This document shows, piece by piece, positions 33,943 to 42,283 of a stretch of DNA of 58,029 bases. Position 1 is the first letter of the stretch. Each line of letters starts with the position of its first letter. Where the stretch lies: the NCBI RefSeq assembly GCF_012641405.1, contig NZ_JABAII010000028.1, forward strand, positions 1-58,029, in the 5' to 3' direction. The stretch comes from Rhizobium sp. P40RR-XXII. Lineage in GTDB: Bacteria; Pseudomonadota; Alphaproteobacteria; Rhizobiales; Rhizobiaceae. Under the pieces are notes generated by a model that did not search any database, was not told the DNA's origin, and worked only from the letters and a program-made list of their open reading frames with translations. The position numbers were made by a program, and so were the translations under genes.

Positions 33943-34628
33943 ATGCAGTAATTTTGCCGACACGGCTTGCATGGCCAAGAAGTTGACGTTGGCTCGCAGG
34001 TCCACCTTAGCCGTTGTGATGGAATGGGCGATTGCGTGAACAAGGGGGACCATTTACGGCGCGATTTGGTCCGCTTCTGGAATGTCCGTCGCAGCGCAGT
34101 GTGGATTAGGTTGCGCAAGTCTCATTGATTGCCGGACCCGTCCCCGGCCGATCAAGCTCGCCCGTTCTCGCTATGCGTCACGGTATAATAAACTTCGAAA
34201 ACGGAGACATTGCTATGGGCGTGACACGCTATTAATTCCTCGGAATTTACAGAAGAATAAACGAGTGCTCTGATCTGGGAATTGTTGGGAGAGAAGCGCC
34301 ATTGATGAACTGGTTGCATCCATTGTTTGATTAATCACTTGAGCCGCGCGAGGAGCTATAGGCATTCCCCTAGGACGGCGACTTCCAGAATTGTTGACAC
34401 TAACACCACGCCCGGTCACCCGGTATTCGAATTCCCTGGAAGGGAGCGATTGCGGCATTACCGTTCGGCTCGCTTCAGGAGCTGCCGGCAGCGTTCGTTT
34501 CGCCAGTGAGCATAAGCAGCAACGTCGGTCAAAGAGGCGCTCGAATTTTGCTATCAAACTAATAAAGTTAAATGCATCTCCAATGGCAGAAGGCTCAAAA
34601 GGGCTTCTGCTTCTCGGAGACCTCGACA
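33943..34628. other. Gene-free region downstream of the LysR gene
   Basis: About 690 bases. Minus-strand frames around 33960-34040 read a short stretch (VDLRANVNFLAMQAVSAKLL) without start or clear family; a 138-codon minus frame (34213-34629) is low-complexity and unlike the coding style nearby. AT-rich patches occur at 34180-34300. I see no operator, RNA gene or mobile-element end that I can support. Confidence 0.4.
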
Positions 34629-34877
34629 ATGAAAAGAGTGCCGCGTTTCGCTCCGGTCTACGTCGTCCGAAATCATACTGGCGAGATCAGAACGGTAGGG
34701 ACAGCCGACGAGGTTTGGAAGACGCTTCTGGATGACTGGCCCATGGAAGAAGGGAATTGCTTCCTTTCAGCGCTACTTATTTGCTTGGACGTGCAACGAG
34801 GTGAACGGCCAGCCGAAGAGGCGCGCGTTGCATTCATAGCGGCAGCAGTCGAGGCAGGCGTTCCCCTGCTATCGTAA
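34629..34877 (+). CDS. DUF982 protein, copy 1
   Basis: Small protein of 82 residues. PVYVVRNHTGEIRTVGTADE, a WKTLLDDWP segment, a central cysteine (LICLDVQRGERP) and ARVAFIAAAVEAGV make the DUF982 pattern, nearly confined to Rhizobiales and of unknown function. The ATG at 34629 follows GGAG; the frame opens 57 bases earlier without coding character. It is followed 72 bases on by a second DUF982 gene. Confidence 0.82.
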   Translation: MKRVPRFAPVYVVRNHTGEIRTVGTADEVWKTLLDDWPMEEGNCFLSALLICLDVQRGERPAEEARVAFIAAAVEAGVPLLS

Positions 34878-34949
34878 CATGATCGATTCCCCGCAATCTT
34901 TCCGGAACTTTCCAGCCCAGAGTCCGTTCACCGCCCGAGGAGAACGTCG

Positions 34950-35201
34950 ATGGTTCAATGGTGGAGTAAGCCCGTTATCGTCGAAACGCGTAAGACTGGT
35001 GCGCGACTGGTCATTTCGAACGCAGAACGCGCCACTGAATATCTTCTGGACGAATGGCCCACGCTTGAAGCTGGACAAGCATATCAATCTGCCAAAAAAG
35101 CGTTGCTAGACGCCCACGAAGAAAAGATAGACGCTGAGAAAGCGCGAGAGGCGTTTATCGCTGCTCTGAAAGAGGGCGATATTTACATCTTTGACGAATG
35201 A
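34950..35201 (+). CDS. DUF982 protein, copy 2
   Basis: Small protein of 83 residues with the same plan as the preceding gene: KPVIVETRKTGARLVISNAE, a YLLDEWP segment, an alanine-rich helix and AREAFIAALKEGDIYI. It lacks the central cysteine of copy 1, having YQSAKKALLDAHEEK there. GAGGAG precedes the ATG at 34950. The two copies have diverged well beyond recent duplication. Confidence 0.8.
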   Translation: MVQWWSKPVIVETRKTGARLVISNAERATEYLLDEWPTLEAGQAYQSAKKALLDAHEEKIDAEKAREAFIAALKEGDIYIFDE

Positions 35202-35503
35202 ACTCGCGCCACGTCGTGATCTGCCGACATGAGACAATCTGCGTGATCGGCTGATGGCGGCGGCAGTAGCTTTCACCTTGAGCGTAATCCCTGCCGGCGC
35301 CCTCACCGTGATGACACAAAGGGCCTCAATTTCGTGGCGCATGTCGGTCTCCGCGTTGCTATATGCCTCGGGTGCTTTGTCGATGCCGGAATTGACGAGC
35401 GTTGCGGCTCGTTCTGCTTCGAGCTTTTTCGCGAGGCCATCCAGCTGCAAATGGCGCTCCAGGCCTCGGGCATATCCACGAGGTCATTGGACGCGTCGCT
35501 CAT
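35106..35503 (-). pseudogene. Possible frameshifted hypothetical gene
   Basis: Minus strand. From an ATG at 35503 one frame reads MSDASNDLVDMPEAWSAI. The next frame continues as a plausible helical protein: RGLERHLQLDGLAKKLEAER, AATLVNSGIDKAPEAYSNAE and IEALCVITVRAPAGITLKVK. This is the composition of short rhizobial hypothetical proteins whose first and last parts lie in one frame. A frameshift near 35465 would explain the split. The 3' end runs into the DUF982 gene on the other strand, so the true end is unsure. Confidence 0.3.
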
Positions 35504-35573
35504 CAAATTCGGGATGAGCACTCATATATGATACGATTTCGTCTGCAGGAGACAGGTGCTGGCGGAGGCTTCA

Positions 35574-35777
35574 ATGGGAAACATGGTTTTAGGCTTGCTC
35601 GCCCTTGGCGGCCTGGTCGGGTTCATCTTTCTGGCATTCTGGAATTCAATGCCTCGGAAAACGACAAGAAAAGACGGCGAAAATAACAGGCATGGTACCC
35701 ATGACGAAACCCAAGTTGCCCATGGATCCAATACCGGGCACTGGTCCATCTGGGGAGCGCCCGGCCCGGACGCTTAG
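35574..35777 (+). CDS. Small single-span membrane protein
   Basis: Protein of 67 residues with one N-terminal membrane helix (MGNMVLGLLALGGLVGFIFL) followed by a basic, then histidine/glycine-rich hydrophilic tail (RKTTRKDGENNRHGTHDETQ). GGAGG lies five bases before the ATG at 35574, a strong signal for a gene this short. I do not recognise the family. It is isolated, ending 42 bases before the convergent NIPSNAP gene. Confidence 0.5.
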   Translation: MGNMVLGLLALGGLVGFIFLAFWNSMPRKTTRKDGENNRHGTHDETQVAHGSNTGHWSIWGAPGPDA

Positions 35778-35819
35778 AGCAATTCCGGGAAAAGTGCCGG
35801 GCGGTTTTTCTATCCGTCT

Positions 35820-36167
35820 TCAGCCATCGGCCTCGACGGAGGTAAAGGGGCGAAAGAATCCAGTCGGCTGCAGGATCGAACTGGCGATATTGGCAACGAT
35901 CTGACCCGGCGCCTCGCTCTTTGCCTTGGCCTCTTTCCACGCCGGATCAGCCAGGAATTCCGCCCATTTCCGCTCGCGCTCCTCCAGCGATTGCCATTTG
36001 AGGAAATAGATGAGATCGGAGCTGGAAGGCCCGATCATCGTCGTCCAGAAACCGAGGGGGCGGATGCCGAGCCGGTCCCAGATCGCCAGCGTCGCCGTTT
36101 CGAAACGCTCCTGGAGCGCTGGCAGCTTGCCGGGCAAGCAGGTATAGATGCGCATTTCATGGATCAT
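35820..36167 (-). CDS. NIPSNAP family protein
   Basis: Protein of 115 residues with the NIPSNAP dimeric alpha/beta-barrel pattern: HEMRIYTCLPGKLPALQERF at the start, GFWTTMIGPSSSDLIYFLKW with the WxSLEERERKWAEF helix, then DPAWKEAKAKSE. Such proteins occur beside degradation genes and are of uncertain catalytic role. GGGGAAG precedes the ATG at 36167. No obvious operon partner is adjacent. Confidence 0.87.
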   Translation of the reverse strand: MIHEMRIYTCLPGKLPALQERFETATLAIWDRLGIRPLGFWTTMIGPSSSDLIYFLKWQSLEERERKWAEFLADPAWKEAKAKSEAPGQIVANIASSILQPTGFFRPFTSVEADG

Positions 36168-36339
36168 GGAAATCTTCCCCGAGTGGATTCAGAACAGGCC
36201 GAGCTGGTCCCTGAGATCCCGATTTAAAAGTAGTTGAGCGATAGCAGCGGGAGTGATTCCCTTTTTGCGCCAGATTAAAGGGTTTTCGACGCATTGGACC
36301 GCTATTGCTCAATTTGAGCATAACAGAGACGTGCTTCGT

Positions 36340-36525
36340 TTTTCAAGTGATTCGACGGACCGGGAATGGGCGTTGATCGATCCTCTGATCCCACCGGCAC
36401 GCAGTGTCGGTAATGGCGTTCAGAATCATTGGTGCGCTCCACAATATCGGCAGCGCGAATTGCTCGTCGCGTCGTCAGTATACAGTTAAGGATCCCAATT
36501 CGCGACAGGCCCGTTTTCCGTCGGG
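36340..36525 (+). pseudogene. IS5-family transposase N-terminal remnant
   Basis: One frame reads FSSDSTDREWALIDPLIPPA (family: YPSDLTDAEWALIAPLLPPA). After a shift near 36413 another frame reads FRIIGALHNIGSANCSSRRQ then YTVKDPN, where the family has VVDALFYI-TGCQWRMLPKDFP. The remainder of the transposase, including the DDE core, is absent, and no inverted terminal repeats were found nearby. This is an old, broken insertion-sequence fragment; the rest of 36168-36584 shows nothing else. Confidence 0.7.
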
Positions 36526-36584
36526 AATTATGGGACAATAAAAAGATAGAATGGTTCAAAGATTCTGTGAAAAGCCAAACCACT

Positions 36585-36830
36585 TTAGGATGGCGGCCGG
36601 TATCCTCTGGCGCGCTTCTGCCGGGTTAATGCGAGAAACATCCTGACGGCGTCGCTTTCATCGGCGAAATGATGTGCCATGCTCTGTCCGCCGAACCCTA
36701 TGCGGCCCCATCTTCTTGTCAGGCATGTGTCGCCGAACAGTGTCGTCGATATTTCCAGAACATAATAACGCGCCATGTTCCGCCCGGCATCCGCGCGTTC
36801 GATGTAGAGATGATAGGGTTGAGTAAGCAT
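36585..36830 (-). CDS. WGR domain protein
   Basis: Protein of 81 residues consisting of little more than a WGR domain: LYIERADAGRNMARYYVLEI, then LTRRWGRIGFGGQSMAHHFA. WGR domains bind nucleic acid or mediate contacts in PARPs and bacterial MolR-like proteins; stand-alone copies are common in rhizobia. The ATG at 36830 places the domain at the very N-terminus; the ribosome-binding site is weak, so the start is not certain. Confidence 0.8.
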   Translation of the reverse strand: MLTQPYHLYIERADAGRNMARYYVLEISTTLFGDTCLTRRWGRIGFGGQSMAHHFADESDAVRMFLALTRQKRARGYRPPS

Positions 36831-36989
36831 GCCGGCAGGATGATCGATCCAGCCGGAGGGGTCCAACGAGTGTTTTGAATCGGTCGGCCCGGTTCGATTC
36901 ATTTCCGTTATTTATTCGGACCGGTCGTCCCCTCGCCTCTTCGAACCTCCCCTGCTCGGAGACCATGCCTGGATCGGCAATCGCTGCCT

Positions 36990-37634
36990 TTAGGAATAAG
37001 CGGCTTCGTGGAAGCCAATTTCCAGACGTTGTGCTTGACCGAAAATGGCACTCAGCCGCTTCCGCTCGTCACCACCCATGGTCTCGCCCGCCTGGTCGAG
37101 TACGGCCTTCAGCCATCGCGCCTGCGCCTCGAATTCGGGCTCGGCATGGAGCTTGACCCATTCCTTGAGCAGGGGATCGCGGATCGCCGATCGGTTGGCT
37201 TCGATCGACCAGGTCCAATACATCCATTCGGCGGCAAACATCGCCGCGATCGTATCGAGAAACCCGCCGTCGCGGGCAATCGCAAGCATTCCCTCGCGGA
37301 AAGCGGCGACATCTTCTCGAGCGGTGTCGTATCGAGCCGGATCGATGCCGCGCGCTGCGAAGGTCCTTTCGAAATAGGCGATCTGCTGGTTTGCCAGCGC
37401 GTCGAGTACGCCGATCAGCCAGCGCTTCTGCGCAATGCTCTCGGCCTTGGCGGTGGCATAGGAGAAGATAGCAATCGCCGTGTCGACGAAGGCGCCCTCG
37501 AAGACGAGGTAACGCTCGAAGACCTCGTTCGGAAGGCGGCCGGCCTTGATATCCTCGACGAAGCGGTGGCGAACCATCGCTTCAAAGACTTGCCGGTTCT
37601 CGTCGAGTATCTGCTCCGATAGGGTTTGTGCCAT
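36990..37634 (-). CDS. TenA family protein (thiaminase II-like)
   Basis: All-helical protein of 214 residues of the TenA/THI-4/PQQC superfamily. It shows VFERYLVFEGAFVDTAIAIF, QKRWLIGVLDALANQQIAYF and MFAAEWMYWTWSIEANRSA. The classical thiaminase cysteine (C135 in Bacillus TenA) is not obvious, so it may be the cysteine-less TenA_E type or have another role such as salvaging pyrimidine-like breakdown products. AAGGACG precedes the ATG at 37634, five bases after the BtpA-like gene, so the two form one operon. Confidence 0.82.
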   Translation of the reverse strand: MAQTLSEQILDENRQVFEAMVRHRFVEDIKAGRLPNEVFERYLVFEGAFVDTAIAIFSYATAKAESIAQKRWLIGVLDALANQQIAYFERTFAARGIDPARYDTAREDVAAFREGMLAIARDGGFLDTIAAMFAAEWMYWTWSIEANRSAIRDPLLKEWVKLHAEPEFEAQARWLKAVLDQAGETMGGDERKRLSAIFGQAQRLEIGFHEAAYS

Positions 37635-37639
37635 CGTCC

Positions 37640-38482
37640 TTACGCCTCCAGGCCGGGTTTTGCCGCTTCGACGAAGGCTGCGACACGGGCTGGGTCAACC
37701 GGGTTCCACCAGACGCCGCCTTCCTTCAAAGACGAGGCGACGATGACGCCGTTCGTGCGCTTGAGGATCTCGACGATATTATCCTTGGTGACGCCGGAGC
37801 CGACCAGCAGCGGCAGATGGGTGGCGGCGCCGATCTCTTCGATCTCCTCGATCGTCGCGCTGTTGCCTGTCCTCTGGCCGGTGGCGATGACTACGTCGGC
37901 ATCGAAGAAGGCGAGGTCGCGGGTCAGCTCATCGATCGTCCGGTCGGCGGTGATGGCATGTGCGCCATGCTTCACATGGCTATCGGCAAAGACCCTGATA
38001 TGTTCGGCGCGCAGCAGCGAGCGATAGCGCATGGCCTCCGCCGCGCGTCCCTCCATGAATCCTTCATTGGCGACATAGGCGTTGGCCCACTGATTGACGC
38101 GGATGAAGCTCGCGCCGCCGGCCATCGCAATCGCGAAGGCGGGGATTGGCGCATTGGCAAGGACGTTGATGCCGAGCGGCACGCCGGCGGCGCGGGCAAC
38201 GCGGTCGGTCACGACGGACATGAAGGCCGCGGTTTCATGGCCGATGTCCTCGGGTTTCGAAAAGGGAATGTCCCCATGGTTTTCGATGATCAGGCCATGG
38301 ATTCCGCCCTTGACGAGCGCCTCGGCGTCGCGAATACAGGTGTCATAGATGGAATCCATCGCGGCGCCGCGATAGCGCGGAGCACCGGGGAAAGGCGGGC
38401 AATGGATCATGCCGATCAGCGCCTTGTCAGTACCGAAGATTTCCCGTATGGCGCTTGAGGCCCTATCCGATATCTGCTGCAT
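37640..38482 (-). CDS. BtpA/SgcQ family protein
   Basis: TIM-barrel-like protein of 280 residues. ALIGMIHCPPFPGAPRYRG, GGIHGLIIENHGDIPFSKPE, GINVLANAPIPAFAIAMAGG, FIRVNQWANAYVANEGFMEG and LPLLVGSGVTKDNI mark the BtpA family. SgcQ, its relative in enteric bacteria, sits in carbohydrate gene clusters; the reaction is unknown. The start at 38482 follows AAAGGAAAGAG and is only 26 bases from the divergent PfkB start. Confidence 0.85.
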   Translation of the reverse strand: MQQISDRASSAIREIFGTDKALIGMIHCPPFPGAPRYRGAAMDSIYDTCIRDAEALVKGGIHGLIIENHGDIPFSKPEDIGHETAAFMSVVTDRVARAAGVPLGINVLANAPIPAFAIAMAGGASFIRVNQWANAYVANEGFMEGRAAEAMRYRSLLRAEHIRVFADSHVKHGAHAITADRTIDELTRDLAFFDADVVIATGQRTGNSATIEEIEEIGAATHLPLLVGSGVTKDNIVEILKRTNGVIVASSLKEGGVWWNPVDPARVAAFVEAAKPGLEA

Positions 38483-38508
38483 TTCTCTTTCCTTTCTGAA
38501 AGCCTGCC

Positions 38509-39411
38509 ATGCGTGCCTATGTCATCGGTAACGTCGCCATCGACGAAACCATATCCGTATTGTCCATGCCCGAAGCCGGCGCCTCGATCCTCGGTCGGGA
38601 GGAAACCCGCGACCTTGGCGGCAAGGGCGCCAATCAGGCGGTCGTGATGGGTCGGACGGGCCTTTCCACGACGCTCGTAGCCGCCGTCGGCGAGGACTTT
38701 CGCGCCCAGACGATCCGCGACCAACTTGCCGGAGAGGCGGTCGATGCCCGCCTTGTGGGATACCCCAACCGCTCCAGCGACTTTTCCATCATCTTCACCA
38801 CGCCAGACGGCGAAAATGCCATCGTGACGACGACGGCCTCTGCCGAGGCATTGACCCTTGCCGAGGCACTAGCACCGCTTAAGGACGCTGCAGCCGGGGA
38901 CCTCGCCGTGCTGCAGGGCAATCTCAGCGAAAGCGTCACCCGCGGCATTCTTGCCGAAGCCAGACGCCGTTGCCTGACGACCGCCTTCAACCCCTCCCCG
39001 CTACGGCCCTACTTCGCCGAGCTCTGGCCGCTGATCGATATCGCCTTCCTCAACAAGGGCGAAGCCGAAAGCCTGACCGGATCGTCCGGCGAGACCGCCC
39101 TTCACCGCCTGGCCGAAGCCGGTGTCGCGCAGACTGTTCTGACCCTCGGCGGCGCCGGCGCGATCCTTGCCAGCGGCAGCCAGGTGCTTGCTACCGTCCC
39201 TGCGCTTGCGACCGAAGTCGTCGACACGACCGGCGCCGGCGACACCTTCATGGCCGTTGCGCTTGCCTCGGCTGCCCTCAGAGGCACGACACTCGACGCC
39301 CGGGCTGTTCGTCACGCAACAGCGGCAGCCGCCGTCACGGTCAGCCGCCGGGGAACGCGCTCAGCTTTCCCCAGCAGGGCGGACCTCACCGGCATTCTTG
39401 CCGGCGAATGA
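38509..39411 (+). CDS. PfkB family carbohydrate/nucleoside kinase
   Basis: Kinase of 300 residues of the ribokinase/PfkB family. The N-terminal signature is DLGGKGANQAVVMGRTG; the C-terminal signature is VVDTTGAGDTFMAVALASAA with the catalytic aspartate in GAGD. NKGEAESLTG and VLTLGGAGAILASG are also typical. It is the only plus-strand gene in this cluster, squeezed between divergent BtpA (26 bases) and convergent amidotransferase-like gene (3 bases). Likely phosphorylates the sugar, nucleoside or pyrimidine-like compound brought in by the adjacent importer. Confidence 0.88.
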   Translation: MRAYVIGNVAIDETISVLSMPEAGASILGREETRDLGGKGANQAVVMGRTGLSTTLVAAVGEDFRAQTIRDQLAGEAVDARLVGYPNRSSDFSIIFTTPDGENAIVTTTASAEALTLAEALAPLKDAAAGDLAVLQGNLSESVTRGILAEARRRCLTTAFNPSPLRPYFAELWPLIDIAFLNKGEAESLTGSSGETALHRLAEAGVAQTVLTLGGAGAILASGSQVLATVPALATEVVDTTGAGDTFMAVALASAALRGTTLDARAVRHATAAAAVTVSRRGTRSAFPSRADLTGILAGE

Positions 39412-39414
39412 CAC

Positions 39415-40185
39415 TTATTTTTCCTCCGTCAGCCAACCGAGAATATTCTTCCAAAGACGCCCGTAACCCTCCCATTTGCAGAAGGCGGGCGAGAGCCAAT
39501 GCGGGCCGATATCCGAGGTCCAGGCAGCCGTCCTGCCCTTGCCGAAGTGGCCGGTCACCAGGAGCGGATGCCCGCCCTGATCATCGGGCAATCGGGCGAT
39601 GACTTCGACATCGGCGCGCTCGCGGACTTCGACTTCGTTGACGCCGAGCAGCAAAGGCCAATCCTTCGGCATGCCGGCAACCGTCGCATGTTCGGACTTG
39701 ACGATGACAGGCGTCGTCCCCTCGGGAATTTCGACGCGATCGTCATAGGGCAGGCATGTCACCGGCAACGCGTCCTCGACCGGCGTGCGGCGCCAGCGGG
39801 CCTTGCCGTCTATCCCCTGGAAGGAGAAATAGCCGCCGACCATCAGCAGGCCGCCGCCCTTTTCCACCCAGGCCTTGAGCAGTTTCAGCCGGTTCGGGAC
39901 GGTCTTCGAATGCAGCCAGACCGCCGGCGGAAGAAGCAGCGAATTGGCGCCGATATCGGAAAGAATGATTGCGTCATAGGCATCCAGCCCGGCCATGTCG
40001 AAGGGCAGCTGTTCGACCGCCTCATGGGCCGGCATATAGGTGAGCTCATATTCGCTGCCGGCGAGCGCCTTTACGAGCGGCTCGGCGCCGAGGTGGAAGG
40101 TGACGCTTCCGAACTGGTCGAAGCCCTTGTAGTGCGTGGCGGAACTGACCCAGCTTTCGCCGACGAGAAGAACCTTCTTTGTCAT
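39415..40185 (-). CDS. Glutamine-amidotransferase-like protein
   Basis: Protein of 256 residues with a class I glutamine-amidotransferase-like/ThuA-like fold. KVLLVGESWVSSATHYKGFD, LDAYDAIILSDIGANSLLLP, KGGGLLMVGGYFSFQGIDGK and GKGRTAAWTSDIGPHW are characteristic of a family found next to sugar ABC transporters in rhizobia. The nucleophilic cysteine of true amidotransferases is not seen, as GGYFSFQG replaces the nucleophile elbow, so another activity is likely. It is the last gene of the minus-strand operon 45094-39415. Confidence 0.75.
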   Translation of the reverse strand: MTKKVLLVGESWVSSATHYKGFDQFGSVTFHLGAEPLVKALAGSEYELTYMPAHEAVEQLPFDMAGLDAYDAIILSDIGANSLLLPPAVWLHSKTVPNRLKLLKAWVEKGGGLLMVGGYFSFQGIDGKARWRRTPVEDALPVTCLPYDDRVEIPEGTTPVIVKSEHATVAGMPKDWPLLLGVNEVEVRERADVEVIARLPDDQGGHPLLVTGHFGKGRTAAWTSDIGPHWLSPAFCKWEGYGRLWKNILGWLTEEK

Positions 40186-40202
40186 GATGTTTCCATTTCT
40201 TT

Positions 40203-41279
40203 TTATGGCGTTGTGTCGGCCTCGAAGACCGACCTCGGATTGGCGCGCATGAAGATGTCGAGCGTTGCGTCGTCCAGTCCATGGCGCTTTAGGCGTGGCA
40301 GGAAGTGACGCAGGACATAGGCGTAGCCGTTGCCCCCATAATGCTTGAGCATCATCTTCAGAAAGACGTCGTGGGAGAGCAGGAGCCGGTCCTTGTGTCC
40401 CATCTCGACGAGCTTGACGAGCGCTCGGGCAGCCTCCTCATCGCTTGGGCATTGAACCTGCTGGTCGGCGTAGAAGAAATCCATGCCGATCATGTCGTAT
40501 TCGAGGAAAGCGCCGCGGGCAGCCAGCTCCGATTGGTAGGTGAGATCGTCATGCGACGGGTTCATGTGGCAGAGCACCGTATGCCTGAGATCGCCGCCCT
40601 CGGACGCCACGATGTCGAGTACCTTGTGACCCAGGCGATACCAGCCCGGAAGGTGGACCATCAGGGGCAGACCCGTGCGTACATGCGCCTGCGCCGCGCC
40701 CCGCAGCGATTTTTCTTCCGCGGCCGTGAAATCAGACGAGACCCCGATCTCACCGATGAGGCCGATCTTCACATCGGTGCCATCCGCGCCCACGGTTGCC
40801 TCTGACACGATTTCATCTGCGATCTGAGCCGCGGACATATCGGCAACCCTCGTCGGATGAGACGAGCCGAGATAAAAGCCGGCCCCCATGACGATGTTCA
40901 GTCCCGTCGCCTTGGAAATCCGTCGCAGAGCCAGAGGATCGCGACCAATGCCTTGACATGTCGGCTCAACGACCGTCCGGCCTCCGAGCCCGGCAAAATC
41001 CTTGAGCTCCATCACGGCGAGCTTTTCGTCATCCAGCGTGATGTTGTGCTTGTTGACGAAGGGGTCCTGCCGCAGCTCGCCAAGGATCTCCATACAGACG
41101 AAGCTCTCGGCAAGATATTGACGTTCGGGCGTCTTCGGCGCGTGCCACCAGCAGCGGCAATCATTGAGAATATGCTCGTGCATCAGGGTGATGCCGATGT
41201 CGGATACCGGAACCAACCCCGAGGCGGTCATCACATGTCCGGACCGGACGTGACCGGGTGAAAGCTCATCCGTTGCCAT
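40203..41279 (-). CDS. Phosphotriesterase-family metal hydrolase
   Basis: Amidohydrolase-superfamily protein of 358 residues. H34-x-H36 in TLMHEHILND, a bridging glutamate in IGLIGEIGVSS (Glu replaces the carboxylated lysine of classical phosphotriesterase, as in Php and many lactonase-like members), and later histidines in MVHLPGW and VLCHMNPSHDD and an aspartate in LLLSHDVFLK form the binuclear site. The ATG at 41279 overlaps the permease stop (TGATG) with AGGAGGAAGAG upstream. Members hydrolyse lactones, phosphodiesters or sugar acids; in this operon a lactone or phosphosugar is plausible. Confidence 0.87.
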   Translation of the reverse strand: MATDELSPGHVRSGHVMTASGLVPVSDIGITLMHEHILNDCRCWWHAPKTPERQYLAESFVCMEILGELRQDPFVNKHNITLDDEKLAVMELKDFAGLGGRTVVEPTCQGIGRDPLALRRISKATGLNIVMGAGFYLGSSHPTRVADMSAAQIADEIVSEATVGADGTDVKIGLIGEIGVSSDFTAAEEKSLRGAAQAHVRTGLPLMVHLPGWYRLGHKVLDIVASEGGDLRHTVLCHMNPSHDDLTYQSELAARGAFLEYDMIGMDFFYADQQVQCPSDEEAARALVKLVEMGHKDRLLLSHDVFLKMMLKHYGGNGYAYVLRHFLPRLKRHGLDDATLDIFMRANPRSVFEADTTP

Positions 41280-42283
41280 CAGCTCTTCCTCCTGCCCGAC
41301 AGTCGGAAGTTGGTAGTGAAGATGCGTGTGTTCAGCCAGATGGCGACAAGGATGATCGCCCCGGTGACGATTTGGGTAAAGAAGGGTGAGATATGCATCA
41401 GGATCAGGCCGTTGCCGATGACGGCGATGGTCATGGTGCCGAGAACCGTGCCGATCATCGTGCCTCGACCGCCCATGAGCGATGTTCCGCCAAGCACGAC
41501 GGCGGCAATCACCTGAAGTTCGAAGCCGACGGCCGCGTTCGACGAGCCGGAGCCGAGACGTGCGGCGATCAAAAGTCCCGCTAGTGCCGATGCGACCCCT
41601 GAGACCAGATAGACCGAAGCGACGATCCATTTGGCGGGCATGCCGACACGACGGGCCGCTTCCATGTTCGACCCAACCGCCACGATCTGGCGTCCGTATT
41701 TCGTCGAGGCCATGACGATATAACCGACAATCGCGATCAGGATTGCGATCAGCGCCGGAACGGGAAAGCCGGCCAGTTCGCCGCGGCCCATGTAGAAGAA
41801 GCCCGCATCGCCATTGATCGGAATGGAATAACCCTGGGTCAGGTAGAGAGCGACGCCGCGCAGGATGGAGAGACCGGCAAGGGTGACGATGAAGGCAGGA
41901 ATATTCTGGTAGGCGATGAACCAGCCCTGCAGCAGGCCGATGATGCCGCCGAAGGCGAGCATGCCGATCGATACCACCGGCCAAGGTATGCCCGTCGCCA
42001 GCGTGACGGCGGCGACCGCATTGATGAGAGCCAGCATGGAGCCGACGGAAAGGTCGATCCCGCCTGTGACGATGACCAGGGTCATGGCGATCGCCACGAC
42101 AAGGATGGGGGCCGCCTGACGCACGACGTTGAGGATGTTGCCCATCGTCATGAAGGTCGTCGTCGTCAGCGAAAAGAAGACGAGGCATGCCACAAAGAAG
42201 AAGGTGATCGACAGGACCTGAGCGTTTTCACTCAGGAAATCCGATATCGGTGAGCCCTTGCTGCGTTCGGTGTAGACGGTCAA
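41279..42283 (-). CDS. Ribose-type ABC transporter permease
   Basis: Inner-membrane permease of 334 residues of the RbsC/CUT2 family. VIVTGGIDLSVGSMLAL, AYQNIPAFIVTLAGLSILRG, AARRVGMPAKWIVASVYLVS and AVVLGGTSLMGGRGTMIGTV are diagnostic. The start is TTG at 42283, supported by its overlap with the ATPase stop (TTGA) and GGGGGAG upstream. A single permease gene implies a homodimeric channel, normal for CUT2. Confidence 0.9.
   Translation of the reverse strand: MTVYTERSKGSPISDFLSENAQVLSITFFFVACLVFFSLTTTTFMTMGNILNVVRQAAPILVVAIAMTLVIVTGGIDLSVGSMLALINAVAAVTLATGIPWPVVSIGMLAFGGIIGLLQGWFIAYQNIPAFIVTLAGLSILRGVALYLTQGYSIPINGDAGFFYMGRGELAGFPVPALIAILIAIVGYIVMASTKYGRQIVAVGSNMEAARRVGMPAKWIVASVYLVSGVASALAGLLIAARLGSGSSNAAVGFELQVIAAVVLGGTSLMGGRGTMIGTVLGTMTIAVIGNGLILMHISPFFTQIVTGAIILVAIWLNTRIFTTNFRLSGRRKS

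Noticed and set aside
34213..34629. 138-codon minus-strand open frame before the DUF982 genes
   Set aside because: Composition unlike coding sequence here and no recognisable domain.
40203..42188. 661-codon minus-strand open frame spanning permease and hydrolase
   Set aside because: Only the last 358 codons encode the phosphotriesterase-like protein; the first part is an out-of-frame shadow of the permease gene, and a proper start with ribosome-binding site exists at 41279.
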